Source: Argyresthia goedartella (lineage: Eukaryota; Arthropoda; Insecta; Lepidoptera; Argyresthiidae). Taken from it: a DNA stretch of 64,000 nucleotides. The position numbers were made by a program, and so were the translations under genes. The stretch lies in the NCBI GenBank assembly GCA_949825045.1, contig OX463827.1, forward strand, positions 4,610,501 through 4,674,500, given 5' to 3'. Each line of letters starts with the position of its first letter. Position 1 is the stretch's first letter. Under the pieces are notes generated by a model. That model was not told where the DNA came from and ran no database searches. It worked only from the letters and a program-made list of their open reading frames with translations. Shown in pieces: positions 20,167-31,699 of this stretch.

Positions 20167-20352
20167 CTGTGGCGCTGCGGCTACGGCTCTGCCTACCATG
20201 AGAGATCCTTGGTTCGATACCCGGCAGGGAAAACAGAAAAAAACAGGTCTTATATGTGTGTGATGTCGCTGTATCTGGTTCCCACGACACAGAGTATTCT
20301 AATGTGGGGCAAAAAACAATGTATGTGCCTGTATTTATATGTTTATATTGTA
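20167..20352 (+). repeat. SINE-C, copy 4
   Basis: Head CTGTGGCGCTGCGGCTACGG with GGTTCGATACCCGGCAGG, GATGTCGCTGTATCTGG body and TGTGCCTGTATTTATATG tail. Confidence 0.85.
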
Positions 20353-20411
20353 TGTTTACTCTCGGTATCTAGATTCAAGGGAATAGCAAAATAGCATTTT
20401 TACACTGTCGC

Positions 20412-20535
20412 GGATACAGAAAAAAAAAAACCAAGTCTTGTATGTTATGTGTGTGACGTCGCTGTTTCTGGTTCCAACGACACAGGGTACCCTAGTGTGC
20501 GGCCCTAGCAATGTATGTGCCTATATGGAAATGTT
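20412..20535 (+). repeat. SINE-C, copy 5 (headless)
   Basis: Begins in the A-rich middle (CAGAAAAAAAAAACC), continues with GTGTGACGTCGCTGTTTCTG and ends TATGTGCCTATATGG. The head is missing, as expected of a 5'-truncated retroposed copy. Confidence 0.8.
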
Positions 20536-20811
20536 TGGGTCTTACCACAAAAAAAAAACTCCGGCCAATTCCGCTACACAATGAAAGCTCCATGACAATA
20601 ACATGACGATTTTGGTCAACTTTATTTATCCAATATTTGGCGCTTGGAGAATATTTTTTTTAGGCAATTATGGTAAAAATTAAGTTATTAGTAAGCATAA
20701 TAATTTAGTTAATCAAGAAAGGGAATGAGATTCCAAAATCGTCAGACATTATGTATATCTAAAGTTGGCCGTAATCGTCAAGTAATTGTCATTGAGATGT
20801 CATTGTCATTG

Positions 20812-21076
20812 TCGAATGGCCGAGTCGACAGTGACCTTCCCTTCGAAGCCAAGGGTCCCGGGTTCGAGTCCCGGTGGGGCCAAATATTTGTTTGCTGAGA
20901 ACGGATGTTTGTACCCTAGTCATGGTTGTTTATCTATCTAAGTATACTATTTATCTATATAAGTATGTGTATCGTTGTCTAGTACCCAAGATACAGGGAA
21001 TCCTAGTTTGGGGCTAGATCAATGTGTGTAAAGTGTCCAAGGTATTATTATTATTATTATTATATTATTATTATTG
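20812..21076 (+). repeat. SINE-B, copy 2
   Basis: Lacks the first eight bases of the head; otherwise intact to a long (ATT)n tail at 21049-21076. Confidence 0.9.
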
Positions 21077-21661
21077 TGTACCGGAATTGGGCCCTTCCAC
21101 ACTTTAAAGAAGATTTGACGTTTGTTTGGGACTTAAACTATGTGTACCATTTTTGTAGTAACACGGTATATGTTTAATGTTAATATGGCGATAATTTTAG
21201 ACGGGCTGTCTTTTGTAGCGATTGTCATTGAGAGGTTTGTCAATTGGAATTGTATTGGAATTGTAATTCCTAGATGTCAGAGGTCAATAATGAGGCAACA
21301 GGACGGCCTTTAATAAAATAATGAAACTCCCCAGGGCACACTTCGTGCGGAGTTAGCAGAAATCATTTTCTTTCAGGAAAAAAGGGGATATTTTAAGAGG
21401 AAAAATAAGAGAGAGTCGCTGTGCGGAAAGGCACTAAACCCTTGGGACCCTACTTAGGAGATCTTTATTCATTTCTTTTTCAGTTGATTCGATATTTTAT
21501 GGGTTAATTGGCGATTTGGAGATAGGTAAGGGTACTCGTCGCAATTGATGAAATAAATGAATAAGGACGTAATCTGTTTGAATGTCAGCGCTATACTACC
21601 GACCTTCAAGCGATTTGCATACGATTTGCCGAAAGCTGTGACCATTTTTGCTACTTATAAT
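21077..21661. other. no gene seen
   Basis: No recognisable frame. A short stretch TGTCATTGAGAGG and its neighbours resemble the sequence before SINE-B copy 2 and may be an imperfect duplicate. Confidence 0.4.
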
Positions 21662-21924
21662 AAATGTAGCACATTAATGTTCCCACCGAGGGACACAGGC
21701 CTTTAAGAGTAAGATTAAGGCTTACTCCACCATCCTGGCTCAACCACGAACCACGTACCACGTAGCGATAGTAGCCGAGACCTACAGCTTAACGTGTCAT
21801 CCGAAACATTGAACATCCGATACTATACTTAAGATAAATTAATTACCTCATTGGTACATGGTCAGAATTCGAACCTGCATCTCCTGTGTGAGAAGCAAGC
21901 GTAAAACCCATTAGACCACTGAAC
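21662..21924 (-). repeat. SINE-A, copy 4
   Basis: Minus-strand, with a roughly 30-bp internal deletion (the GTGCGGGTTGATGGAG part) and head ending CATTAGACCACTGAAC. Confidence 0.85.
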
Positions 21925-22261
21925 TTAAGCTTTTAACAATTATCCATACTAATAGCTGGGTTAACTTTTTCCTAAACACTTTTAAAACGAGTATAAAGAA
22001 GTAGCTACAATACCATCAATATGTTTCGATAAAGCTGCGTGAAAAGGGTTTTTTTCACAGTAACATCTGCAATCTCCGTCTAATAGACTACAAATTGTTT
22101 TCACTAAATTCCATTTTGGTAAACGATTCCACCCAGAAAAGGGCCACATTAACATAACCAAATGCGGCATGGCCAACGTACAAAACCTAAACAGAATATA
22201 GTCCGCTTGGAACACAGAGAAAGGAAATGGAGAATCTACCTGAAATCTAACTATCTATATA

Positions 22262-22446
22262 TAATAATAATAATACCTTGGACACTATTTACACACATTG
22301 ATATAGCCCCAAACTAGGATTCCCTGTGTCTTGGGTAGTAGACAACAACCGTTCTCATCAAACACATATTTGCCCCCACCGGGACTCGAACCCGGGACCC
22401 TTAGCTTCGCAGGCAGGGTCACTGCCGATTCGGCCATTCGGGTCGT
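22262..22446 (-). repeat. SINE-B, copy 3 (internal deletion)
   Basis: Head and tail complete on the minus strand. About 65 bases of body, from the TTGTTTATCTATC region, are deleted between AGTAGACAACA and ACCGTTCTCATC. Confidence 0.9.
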
Positions 22447-22679
22447 CAAACTATCTATATATAATATATCTCTATACATAAAAATCTAACCGAGATACAG
22501 TGTTTTTCACTAGTACGGTTGTCACTGATTCCTCCTATCTTACGATATATGTTTCTAATTAAGTATGTCTCCTTATTTTTGTAAGTAGAACCTTAGTAAA
22601 CCATGCTATCTGTCAATAAACAATTTCATTTCATTCCAAAGCAACTGAAAATAGTTTATACAATTAACAGATAATTATA

Positions 22680-22816
22680 ATTTATAAATAAAATAAACAT
22701 AAAACATTTATTTCACCCAAAAATACAGTACATACAACAAGCAAGCAGGGAATAGATTATGGTACCCACACTAGGAACAGCCTGTATCGCGGGATACTCT
22801 TCTGGTTTTAAATACG
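22680..22816 (-). mobile_element. LINE 3' UTR fragment
   Basis: GGTACCCACACTAGGAACAG and CCTGTATCGCGGG on this strand are the inverse of GGTACCCACGATACAGGCTC at 46670, in the 3' UTR of the LINE at 45692-46810. MITE-G copy 2 starts directly after, probably inserted in it. Confidence 0.65.
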
Positions 22817-23069
22817 CAAATATTAAACTGCACATTAAAAATACTGATTTGCACAGCAAATATCTGGGCAAAATGCTGCGGTAGCTTAGGTGAAGGGTAA
22901 AGGGGGTGAGCGAAGTGAAGCACCCTTTATCCTTCGTGTTAGGTTGAACATGTAAGAACAGCAAAAAATACTTAAAACATAAACTATTTAAAACATAAAA
23001 AGTGTTTTTGTTGATCCTTTTTTGCTATGCAAAACAGTATTTTTGAAGTGCGATTAAATGGTAGCCTTT
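22817..23069. mobile_element. MITE-G, copy 2
   Basis: Left end AAATATTAAACTGCACATTA with ATACTGATTTGCACAGCAAA; right end CAGTATTTTTGAAGTGCGAT then TAAA. It shows that the inverted ends extend about 45 bp, longer than copy 1 alone suggests. Confidence 0.85.
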
Positions 23070-24240
23070 AAAATATAAAAATGTAAATATGAATTACAAT
23101 GTACGTCATAAAGCAGTATTTTTCAGAGTTATATGTATATTTATAGTATATGTGCAATGTTCTGACGTCATACAGTCTCATACTAGTACCGAGAGCCATA
23201 CACAACTCGCTACAACAACGCATTAAGTACTTATTTATTTTTGGAAGTAAAAGGAAATGTTTTATGAGTTTTGTTAGTGTTAACTAGAGTTATTAAAATA
23301 AATATTTCTATTTCTATAGTGAATGAAACCAGAAAGCTCGGAGCATTTTTGTCAACGTTTCTGATAAATCTGGTGTTTTAAACACCTGACGAAAATGAGG
23401 GGTGGTATAAGTTTGAAAAGTATTTCTTCCTGTCTGTGTGTGAGTCTATTCGTAGCAGTATAACGCTCAAATGAGTGGACGGATTTTCATGCGGTTTTTA
23501 ACTTGAAATCGGTTCGGATGTTCGAAAGTTAACAAGAAAACGACTGAACCAAGTTTAAGAATTTTATGGTTTCATTAATGTGTTGGGGTGTTTTTATTTT
23601 TAATTTAAAGTCATACAGGGTGTCCCACGTTTTTCAAGGTAGTTAATTATTATTTTTAAATAAAATATTCTTAATTCAGAAAAATGTTGTAAGATACTTT
23701 TATCTTCATGTGGCATAGCCGTAGGACACTCTTTATATGTGTGTCGAATCGTAAAATGTTGTACATATTGAATATTTTTTTTGACCTCGAATTCTTTTTT
23801 TATAGCATGAACGTTATTTGATTTATTGCTGTTTGTTACATTTTATGGGGCCCATCGCCGCACCGCATCGAGTAATGAAGGTTTCCCCACGATGTTTTCC
23901 ATCACCGTAACGTCCGTATGATGTACTTTAATCGAACCTGCATCTCCTATGCGAGAAGCAAGCGTAAAACCCATCAGACCACGGAGTTCAATTAAGCATG
24001 TCTCCAGTTAACCTGCTCCACGTTCAAAAACCTCGACTGAAAAGCCCGCTTTCACGGACTTAATTTCCCTAACATTAAGTTTAATTGCCTAACATAAAAT
24101 TCTATTGTTTTTGACGTTTTTGCTAGGTTCAGTTCCGAGATGCTGCCGGCAAAAAGTCGCCGGCCCGTTTGAGCTATTCAGACGGAAATGACATTTCCCT
24201 GGAACTTTTCAGGGGTCTGCGGTCCTTTTGAAGACTTTTT
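23070..24240. other. no gene; repeat scraps
   Basis: At 23275-23330 is a LINE-like end (TTAAAATAAATATTTCTATT). At 23607 ACAGGGTGTCCCACG, and at 23935-23989 a SINE-A head scrap on the minus strand (GAACCTGCATCTCC to CCACGGAGTTC). No coding sequence supported. Confidence 0.6.
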
Positions 24241-24248
24241 TTTCATTT

Positions 24249-24705
24249 AGAAAGAAAGAAAGATACATTTATTCACAAACACACACACAATTTAAACAAT
24301 AAAACAAACAAAAAGCAGATAAAACATGAAACAAGCGTGTCTCAGCGGCAGTGAACCGGACACAGGCTCAGCATTATGCTGAGGTGTCTGACACCTACAG
24401 CGCTGATTTTCAGCCAGCACCATCGGTGACTCACGGAAACGTCATAAAGGAATATAAAAACTATCTAAATTATTGGGACAGGTGAAAGAGAAATAAACAT
24501 AAATACAAAGTGAGATAATAATGTACACACTACCTAGATGCAGCTTCGTTACTATAATATTTATAGTAAACATTAAAAACAAAACTAGATAAAAAAAAAT
24601 GCGATTGGCATATTTATTACTGTCACAGTGCTGGGGATTAGGATGATTTTTAGAGCGTCAACAAATAGCCTTTAAGCATAAGCTTAAATCTGTATCTGCT
24701 AATTG
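24249..24705 (-). mobile_element. LINE 3' end, second copy (mariner-free)
   Basis: Same family as 15141-17970: AGAAAGAAAGA tail, CTCAGCATTATGCTGAGGTG, then the UTR with AAATACAAAGTGAGATAATA and about the last 25 codons of the reverse transcriptase C terminus, interrupted by an early stop. It has CATCGGTGACTCACGG where copy 1 carries the mariner, so it acts as a related empty site. Confidence 0.85.
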
Positions 24706-24754
24706 GTGTTATAATAGCTATTTTACATGCAACAGACGTCATATTTTTCTTTTC

Positions 24755-24862
24755 ACTTGTTCCCCTTGTCACTTTGTCACATAGTCTTTTTGTCATCTTG
24801 TCACATTGTCATTTTGTCACTTTGTCACTTTGTTACCTTGTCATTTTGACACTTTGTCACCT
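24755..24862. repeat. TTTGTCACx nonamer array
   Basis: About ten imperfect 9-base units of TTTGTCACT/TTTGTCATT in tandem. Confidence 0.9.
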
Positions 24863-24958
24863 ATGATGAGGACCTATGATGATGATGATGATGAGGTGGG
24901 ACGCCCGCTGAAGCACAGGCGGGTCATTGGTTCTCCATTGCGACAATTTCACCCAATT

Positions 24959-25258
24959 CCAAGTGTTTGGGCACTGGTACAGATGTCCCTCCCCAAATTT
25001 TATTGTTCGATTTCTAGAATGTCACTAAACTTTAAGTGTGACCTAAGTGAAGTGAAGTTTTCAAAGTAACTACTTAGTTCATCATATCAAGAATATCAAA
25101 AATGTTTTCCAAGTGTTTGGCCACTGGTACAAATATCCCTCCCCAAATCTTATTGTTCGAATTCTAGAATGTTACTAAACTTTAAGTTTGACCTAAGTGA
25201 AGTGAAGTTTTCAAGGTAATTACTTAGTTCATAATATCAAGGATATCACAAATGTTTC
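24959..25258. repeat. 150-bp tandem duplication
   Basis: Two copies, 24959-25108 and 25109-25258, each starting CCAAGTGTTTGG and containing GACCTAAGTGAAGTGAAGTT. They differ at roughly one base in twelve. No open frame is shared. Confidence 0.95.
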
Positions 25259-25497
25259 TCTTAATTCCTGCTACCAGATCAAGCATAAAAAAATCCATGA
25301 AATATTCTACAAAAATGTACTGAACAACCAACAACTACAGAACCTTGTAGGAGCAACCGCATTGGCACGTGACCGCTTTTAAAAATCTCTCCTAATAAAA
25401 AGGATTTAAAATGATTACCCGTACACTGTTTTCTGCTAAGGTGCTCTCGTTGATTTCACCAGCGAGTTCTGAATACATGGAAGCGTTTATAATTTAC

Positions 25498-25678
25498 CTC
25501 TGTGGCGAGCGGTTGTGGCTCTTCCTACCATGCGAGAGGTCTCGGGTTCGAACCCCGGCTGGGTCTACAGAGAAAAATAAACAGGTCTTAGATGTTTCTA
25601 TGTGTGAACGTCGCTGTTTCTGATTCCCACGACATGGGGTAACCATGTGTGGGCCCAGAAGCAATGCCTGTTCATAAT
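25498..25678 (+). repeat. SINE-C, copy 6
   Basis: Head CTGTGGCGAGCGGTTGTGG with GGTTCGAACCCCGGCTGGG; body with ACGTCGCTGTTTCTGATTCC; the tail is cut short after GCAATGCCTGTTCATA. Confidence 0.85.
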
Positions 25679-27000
25679 TAGGACTTGTTTATAATAGGAT
25701 AATACATGGTTAGGCTATCAACGGCCATGCATTGAAGATGTCTAATAAAAACTGTCTAAATAGGTACCTACGAAGAAATGGAAGATTTTTATGAAAATTA
25801 GACCATATTTTTTCCGTACAATCAACGGTTTTGACAGTTCATAAAACTATTTGTTTTGACTCATCAGGAAGCTACCGCATTACAAATTTTGTTGTAAGGA
25901 TGTTCTAAGACCTTAGAGCTCTTTGATTTCTGGACGGGTGAATAGATGATGTTATTTTAACTACCTTTTTAAATACCTTTTGTAGATTGCTTCGTTTGTG
26001 GTTAGTGTTTCTACGTAACTGGTTAGTGCTTCTTTTATCGAATTCTGCGGACAAAGTAGAGGAAAACACATAGTTGCATATTTATAAATTAAAGCCAATT
26101 TACCATTCTCTTGTAAGCTGTGCGATAAAACAAATTATGATCAAAATAATATTAGGTTAGTTTGCGTCAAAACATGCGATCATTGGAATACAATTCAAAT
26201 AATGTATTTAACTTTTGACTGGTGACATGGTTTTTATGTAACGTAACTGGTGACGAGGGGTCTGAGAGTCCCACTGCGGTATCTAGTATAAATCATAGGA
26301 ATTAAGTGTGGTAGCTAGCCAAAGTATGTAAAAACTGTGTTATCATATATAAATGGATAAAATAAAACAAATAACTATACTCTGAATATATTTTAATGTT
26401 ACGATCTTTTAATTTTAATGTATGTCGTCTTAACAATCTAAAAACTAGAGATGAGATCACAAATTACATAAGCAAAAAATAAATCAACATATTTCGACAA
26501 AAAACACTTTTTTCTATAATATTGAAGTAATAATGAATAGAGAAAAAAACAACTAAAATTAAAAGTGTTATTTCACTAAATTGACAATGGTCAAACTTTG
26601 CCAATTTTTATATGCAGTCCGGGCATAATTTTTCGCACACTGCAAGTACATACGTTTCGGACACGATTCAAACTGGTAATTTGATTGGCGCTTTTATCGA
26701 GGAAGACAACAGATTGTTCTCGGTTAAAAATGTGGAAAATTACGTAAAAAATTACGTAAGTGGTGACATATGGTCTGAGACACCCCTATCGAACTTTACG
26801 TCAAAGTAACTTACCGATTTGAGCCTGTCCGATACAGCTATCCTGTTCTACAGCATGAACGCAAGTAAACTCGAAGCTACTCAGGTGATGAGCCCAAGGA
26901 AACCCGGGGAAGGGGGTAAATTGATGTTTTACTGACGCCGCTGGGCCTGTAAGACCCCTGGTCACCAGTTAAAGGTTAAATAAAAGTGTTACGAAGTCAA
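25679..27000. other. no gene recognised
   Basis: AT-rich. A 65-codon frame at 26612-26809 (plus) begins MQSGHNFSHTASTYVSD and has no family I recognise. Around 26930 there is GTCACCAGTTAAAGG and, at 26220-26280, CTGGTGACGAGGGGTCTGAG. These are loose inverted echoes that may mark a worn element. Confidence 0.35.
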
Positions 27001-27161
27001 AACATAAACATTTACATATAGGCAGATACATTGCTTCTGGCCCCACATTAGGATACCCTGAGTCGCGGGAACCAGAAAATATACAAGACCCAGCCGAGGA
27101 TTGAACCCGGGACCTCTCCCGTGGTAGGCAGAGCCACAACCACAGCGCCACAGAGGTCGGA
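27001..27161 (-). repeat. SINE-C, copy 7
   Basis: Head and tail clear on the minus strand; the GACGTCGCTG body is deleted (CCAGAAAATATACAAGACCC). Confidence 0.85.
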
Positions 27162-27240
27162 ACAAATAAATTATTAAACGTACATTTCACGTTCTGATAT
27201 TAGTTTTCTATACATTTACATGTTCTACATGTTTATGCAC

Positions 27241-27430
27241 ACAAACATAACATAACATTTACATACAGGCATATACTTTGCTTCTGGCTATACTGGCTTC
27301 TACATCCAAGACCTGGTTTTTTTTCCTTCCTCTGGCTTTAGAAATAAGCCTCGAGGCTTTGCTTCTAAAGCGTCCGAACGCTGCACCGCACTGCTTCTGA
27401 CCCTACACACACATAGAAACATAAACAGTG
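27241..27430 (-). repeat. SINE-C, two broken pieces
   Basis: A tail (ACATTTACATACAGGCATAT) and a middle (CATCCAAGACCTGGTTTTTT), then a second tail-like scrap at 27382-27430 (TGCTTCTGACCC). Unrelated sequence, with a GCCTCGAGGC palindrome, separates them. Confidence 0.55.
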
Positions 27431-27432
27431 AC

Positions 27433-27985
27433 GTAACAGATTTTATCTACACGTACCATAAACCCTCTTTACTGCGTCCAAACACCGCACGTTACGACCA
27501 GCATAAAGATATACTACTTGGTAAAAACTCATTTCTTATCTGAATTTTGATACATTATGATCATAATGTATCAATATTTCGACGTATCATGATATTCAAA
27601 TTTCGAACTCGCTTCGATGCCCGCTTGCGTGCCGCTCCTAGTTTATCTGTGAAGTTGGTACAGTCAGCATCAGATATATGTGAGCAGGTTAGCTACTCAG
27701 AGTTGACTTGAATGTTGACATAGTTTTGACACTTTGGCTGCATCGATATTTCTGATTTGTTAAGATGTGTAGATGTTTTTGAGTAGCTAACCTGCTCACA
27801 TATATCTGATGCTGACTGTGCTACTGAACAAGTACTGAAGGGCAGAGCAATGATCAAGGCCACAATGCCGTCGAACATGCGGTTCCTGAACACATCAAAG
27901 AGAGCTTATGATATGTGTGTAGATAAACAAGTCTATGTAACTGTATATAATTAGGCATTGTGTATCCGTCACATAAACTACTATA
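27433..27985 (-). mobile_element. MITE-I, copy 1 (carries MITE-N)
   Basis: One end reads TTTATCTACACGTACCATAA and the other GCTTATGATATGTGTGTAGA with TAAA, inverted copies of each other. The interior has GAAATGAGTTTTTACCAAGT on the minus strand and TTCGAAATTTGAAT. It extends past the right inverted end to the TAGTTTATGTGAC segment shared with copies at 28867 and 59184. MITE-N (27660-27819) sits inside. Confidence 0.75.
27660..27819. mobile_element. 160-bp hairpin MITE-N
   Basis: Perfect 40-bp inverted ends, starting ACAGTCAGCATCAGATATAT at 27660 and ending with the inverse at 27819. The 80-bp centre is non-coding. Comparison with MITE-I at 59390-59400 shows it lies exactly between GTTGGT and GCTAC, with no extra target duplication visible. 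Confidence 0.9.
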
Positions 27986-28324
27986 GATACATCCATAACC
28001 GTTATTTTAAATATCCTTTGTTAACCAGTAGCGACAGTTGCTGAGAAATTAGTAATTACTAAGTGCTTTATAACTGCTTCTTTAGCTAGTACCAAATAAT
28101 TCAAGCTGCAATCATCTAGTTGACATAAATTGAGCAATTAGATGGTCAAAGAGAATACGTAAACATTCGCTCGCTTCGCTCACTACGACTGTTAGTGACA
28201 GGCCGCTATTTAGCGATGTTTCAAATCGCCCATCGGACTAGGCGGGGTCAAAAATATAAATACAAGTCAGACTTTAATTTTTAATTAAATGAAGCTCGTT
28301 AGTTAATTTTGTAAACATAATTTG

Positions 28325-28602
28325 GCGACCCGAATGGCCGAGTCGGCAGTGATCCTTCCTACGAAGCCAAGGGTCCAAAGTTCGAGTCCCGGTGGGAGCA
28401 AATATTTGTTTGATAAGAACGGATGTTTGTACACTAGTCATGGTTGTTTATCTATCTAAGTATACCTATAAATATAAATATAAATATTATAATATTTATT
28501 TATATGAGTATGTGTATCGTTGTCTATGTACCCAAGACACAGGAAATCCTTGTTTGAGGCTAGATCAATGTGTGTACGGTATGTCCAAGGTATTATTATT
28601 AT
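28325..28602 (+). repeat. SINE-B, copy 4
   Basis: Full-length; a roughly 15-base AAATATAAATATAAATATT expansion lies in the body near 28468. Confidence 0.9.
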
Positions 28603-28866
28603 AATTAATTTTGTGTAAAAATACCACCATCATTTGACATTAATTTGTTATGACGTCACAACCAAATTTTACCTAATGTTTTCATAAAACTGACGAATAA
28701 AAGGAGCGTCAATTCATAAAAAAAACGGTCAAGAGCGGGAGATTAGAGATTCGTTCAAGATTTACTCGAAGGCTGCGTACAAGATAACTTAAACCCTAAA
28801 AATGATCAATCGAATAATATAATATGCGAACTTGGATGCGAACCAAAGCCCTAAGATTACGAAACC

Positions 28867-29084
28867 AATATAATAGTAGTTTATGTGACTGCTACATAAT
28901 GGAGGGCATTAATACTCGAGAGTGTCGGCTCGTTTCATAATAATATCACTCGAGAGTTTTAATGCCTAATTATGTACAGTTACATGCACTAGTTTATCTA
29001 CACACATATCATAAGCTTTCTTTGATGTGTTCAGGAACCGCATGTTTGACCGGCATTGTGGCTCTGCAGTTGTTTAGCTTGTTT
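28867..29084 (+). mobile_element. MITE-I, copy 2, left part, with a small hairpin
   Basis: 28876-28984 is a hairpin: ATGTGACTGCTACATAATGG and GGCATTAATACTCGAGAGTG on the left, then CACTCGAGAGTTTTAATGCC and TGTACAGTTACAT on the right. It is followed by the MITE-I end TTTATCTACACACATATCAT and its interior up to GTTTAGCTTGTTT, where the element at 29085 interrupts it. Confidence 0.8.
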
Positions 29085-29859
29085 GGGGGGGGCGATCGCG
29101 GTAAAAAATATCAACCGAACCATAGCTGAACCATAACCGAAACACGACTTTAAGGACTTTTCGTATCTCGCTAATGTTTTGACAGATGGTTGAACCGAAG
29201 TTCGATTGGAATTGGACCGTAACCGCTGTCAAACGAACGGTTTTGTTAAAGTTTATGCGGAGCTACTTTTTCACGACCGTTGTAGAATTGTTGAGATGAA
29301 AAGTGGGTGAAAATCGTGAAATTGATGTATCTGGACTTTGGAAATGGCCTACGAGTGTGATGTAGCTATAGCGCGAGCCTAATCTAAAACAGAGAATCGG
29401 AGTTTATCAAGCGAAATTGACTGTCGAAGGAGTTAGCTTGTGGACACGTTAATCACTCAGTTGACCCTTAATTTGCCACCAACCAGTGCTTTGGATGTGG
29501 ACACGAAGGTTAGTAACACTATACAAAGTACTAGAATGTATCACAGCACATTTACTTTTGTTTGGACATGAACAATTTTTATTCAGATTCCCAAAAACAG
29601 AACTCAGTTAGCTTAGTAACAGTGCTTACATTTTGTTTCAGGTACTGGTTGTTTAGCATTTTGCCACAGGCTCCTACCAGACGATTGGATGAGAAAGCCG
29701 GAAACACTGTGTTTACTAGTCAAGTGTCTCCAAAATTGTAAAACAAGTCACCTTCATAGTTCATTCAACAAGCCAGAAATCTTAAATTTCCCTTTCAACT
29801 TCGTGATATAGCAAATTAAAAGGAATTAAGTAACTATAAGTTAACATCATTCCATTCAA

Positions 29860-30005
29860 TTCAAATCAGATTACATTTACCTACGGCTGGGTATAGGCCT
29901 CCTCTTAACCACACTATCTACTCTGGTCCTGAGCCTCCCGCAGCCACTGCTTGCCAGCCAGCGTCTCAGCATCCATCTATCCGGTGGTCTGCCTATCTGC
30001 CTCAT
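29860..30005 (-). pseudogene. LINE C-terminal fragment
   Basis: A minus-strand frame with stops gives GRQTTG, MDAETLAGKQWLREAQDQ and EEAYTQP. This resembles the C-terminal tail GRPxxRWxDDxxxxAGxxWxxxAQDRxxWxxxxEAYxQQW of insect LINE proteins. Only the last 45 or so codons remain. Confidence 0.6.
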
Positions 30006-30069
30006 ACATCATACAATTCCTATTTATTAGTTTGCCTATCACAATTTATTTTAGATTATTACATTTGGT

Positions 30070-30470
30070 TTGGTAATAAACAAAAAAAAGCATACCAAGA
30101 TTGTGTGGCTTATAAGTTTAAATATATACTTTACTGCACAAAACAGAGAAAACAAAAAAATATATAAAGGTAAAAACATGTACAAAGGCGAGCTTATCTC
30201 TAACAGGAAATTTCTCCCAGCAAACCTTCATTGGAGGGGTAATAAAGAAACTACAGGTAGAGCTACATATGTGCACAACATTAAATACTACTGCTTACCA
30301 ATAACTACATAATACTAAAATATATATATCATATTCTAATATATCAAATACATACTAATACATGCTTATACTTAGCATTGATGAGAAAGATAGTGTTCTT
30401 TCAAACAAACAATTTTAAAAAATGTAAGTTGTCGGACTGTCTCTGATTTGATTTGAAGTTGTACTAAATA
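30070..30470 (-). mobile_element. LINE family L, 3' UTR
   Basis: GTACAAAGGCGAGCTTATCT with CTAACAGGAAATTTCTCCC, and further on GAGAAAGATAGTGTTCTTTC, parallels 37015-37300 and 53140-53430. In those copies the tract follows a reverse transcriptase C-terminal motif on the minus strand; that coding part is mostly missing here. Confidence 0.65.
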
Positions 30471-30488
30471 TAATATAGGTATAGGACA

Positions 30489-30683
30489 ACTGTGGTGCTG
30501 CTACCATGTACGGTTGTTGCCCTGCCTACCATGAGAGAGGTCCTGGGTTCAATCCCCGGCTGGGGATAAAGAAAACAAAACCCAGTCTTGTCATCGTTGT
30601 TTCTGGTTCCCACAACCCAGGGTACCCAAGTGTGGGGCCAGGAGCACTGTATGTGCCTGTATGTAAATGTTTATTATTTTCAG
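30489..30683 (+). repeat. SINE-C, copy 9
   Basis: Head region GCCCTGCCTACCATGAGAGA and GGTTCAATCCCCGGCTGGGG, a short body (internal deletion of the GTGTGTGACG part) and TATGTGCCTGTATGTAAATG tail. Confidence 0.85.
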
Positions 30684-31367
30684 ATTTTTCAAAAAGTACA
30701 GATTGCTAGATTCTGGCTTGTGGAGATGGTACGTCTATAGTTACCCCTAATGTCTATAGTTACCCCTAATGAACATGAGGAGAGATACTATAACAAAAAA
30801 GGGTGACATTCTATGAATGATATGATAGTAAGTCTATTGCGGGGAGCGCAATTGTTGATAGATTAAGGACTAAAATAAATGATATTTAACTGGGTAAATT
30901 TGTTTTATTCATGTCTTGGTACTTAAGTTATCTCACTTTAATTATTCTCACATTAGAGACCTTTGCCCAACAATGGGATATTATATGTTAGTAATAATAA
31001 TTAAATATTTTTCACACATCTTCTCTTTGTTGGGTACAAAACTGAAAAAAGAAATGATGTACAAGTTAGTAAAAATATTTTACATAAAACCATATAAGTA
31101 TACTATACTTACATGATTGCATGAATTAATAAGTTATAGCTAATATATTCTACAGCATATTTACAGGAAAAGTAAACATGGTTTAGAAAACTCGTGGGGA
31201 AAATGTCATTAAAATTGTACTAAGGGCACTTTTAAAATTAAAATTTATATTAAGTAGCAATTCAGGGCATATTTCCTACATAACTATATCCTACCCAAAC
31301 TGATAGTAAAGTATAGAATTACCTGCTTCGTCAATCTATTATTTCACAAATTCGTTTGAAGGACCTG

Positions 31368-31495
31368 CTATAGTATTAATACTATAGGGGTCTGAGCATT
31401 CTGCAGAGCAGCCTGGGAAGTCTGTGCAGCCTTTGCCCTAAGATGTTCAACTTTCAATCCCATCAGCCTTGATACGTCCAACATGCTTATGCTGG
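31368..31495 (-). other. possible coding exon, unrecognised
   Basis: A minus-strand stretch begins after an acceptor-like AATATTCCAG and encodes SMLDVSRLMGLKVEHLRAKA followed by AQTSQAALQNAQTP, with a stop at 31368. Composition is protein-like and AT content lower than the surroundings. It is inside the 29085-32575 segment, so it could be a last exon of a gene carried by that element, or chance. Confidence 0.25.
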
Positions 31496-31699
31496 CTGGA
31501 ATATTAATAAAACAATTTGCTGTACATTTTCCTTTAGGATATGAAAACAATTAACATTGTTATTCTTATTTATCTAAACTTTGTACACCTTCTTACAAAA
31601 GCATTATATTCTGATAGGGACAAAGTTTAAGATAAAGAAAACTACATACCTTGATTCATTCCTTTGCAGTCCTAACTGCTCTAAAGGGGTTGAGGATGT

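Noticed and set aside
24755..24862. Possible CRISPR array
   Set aside because: The units are contiguous 9-mers without unique spacers, and the DNA is eukaryotic.
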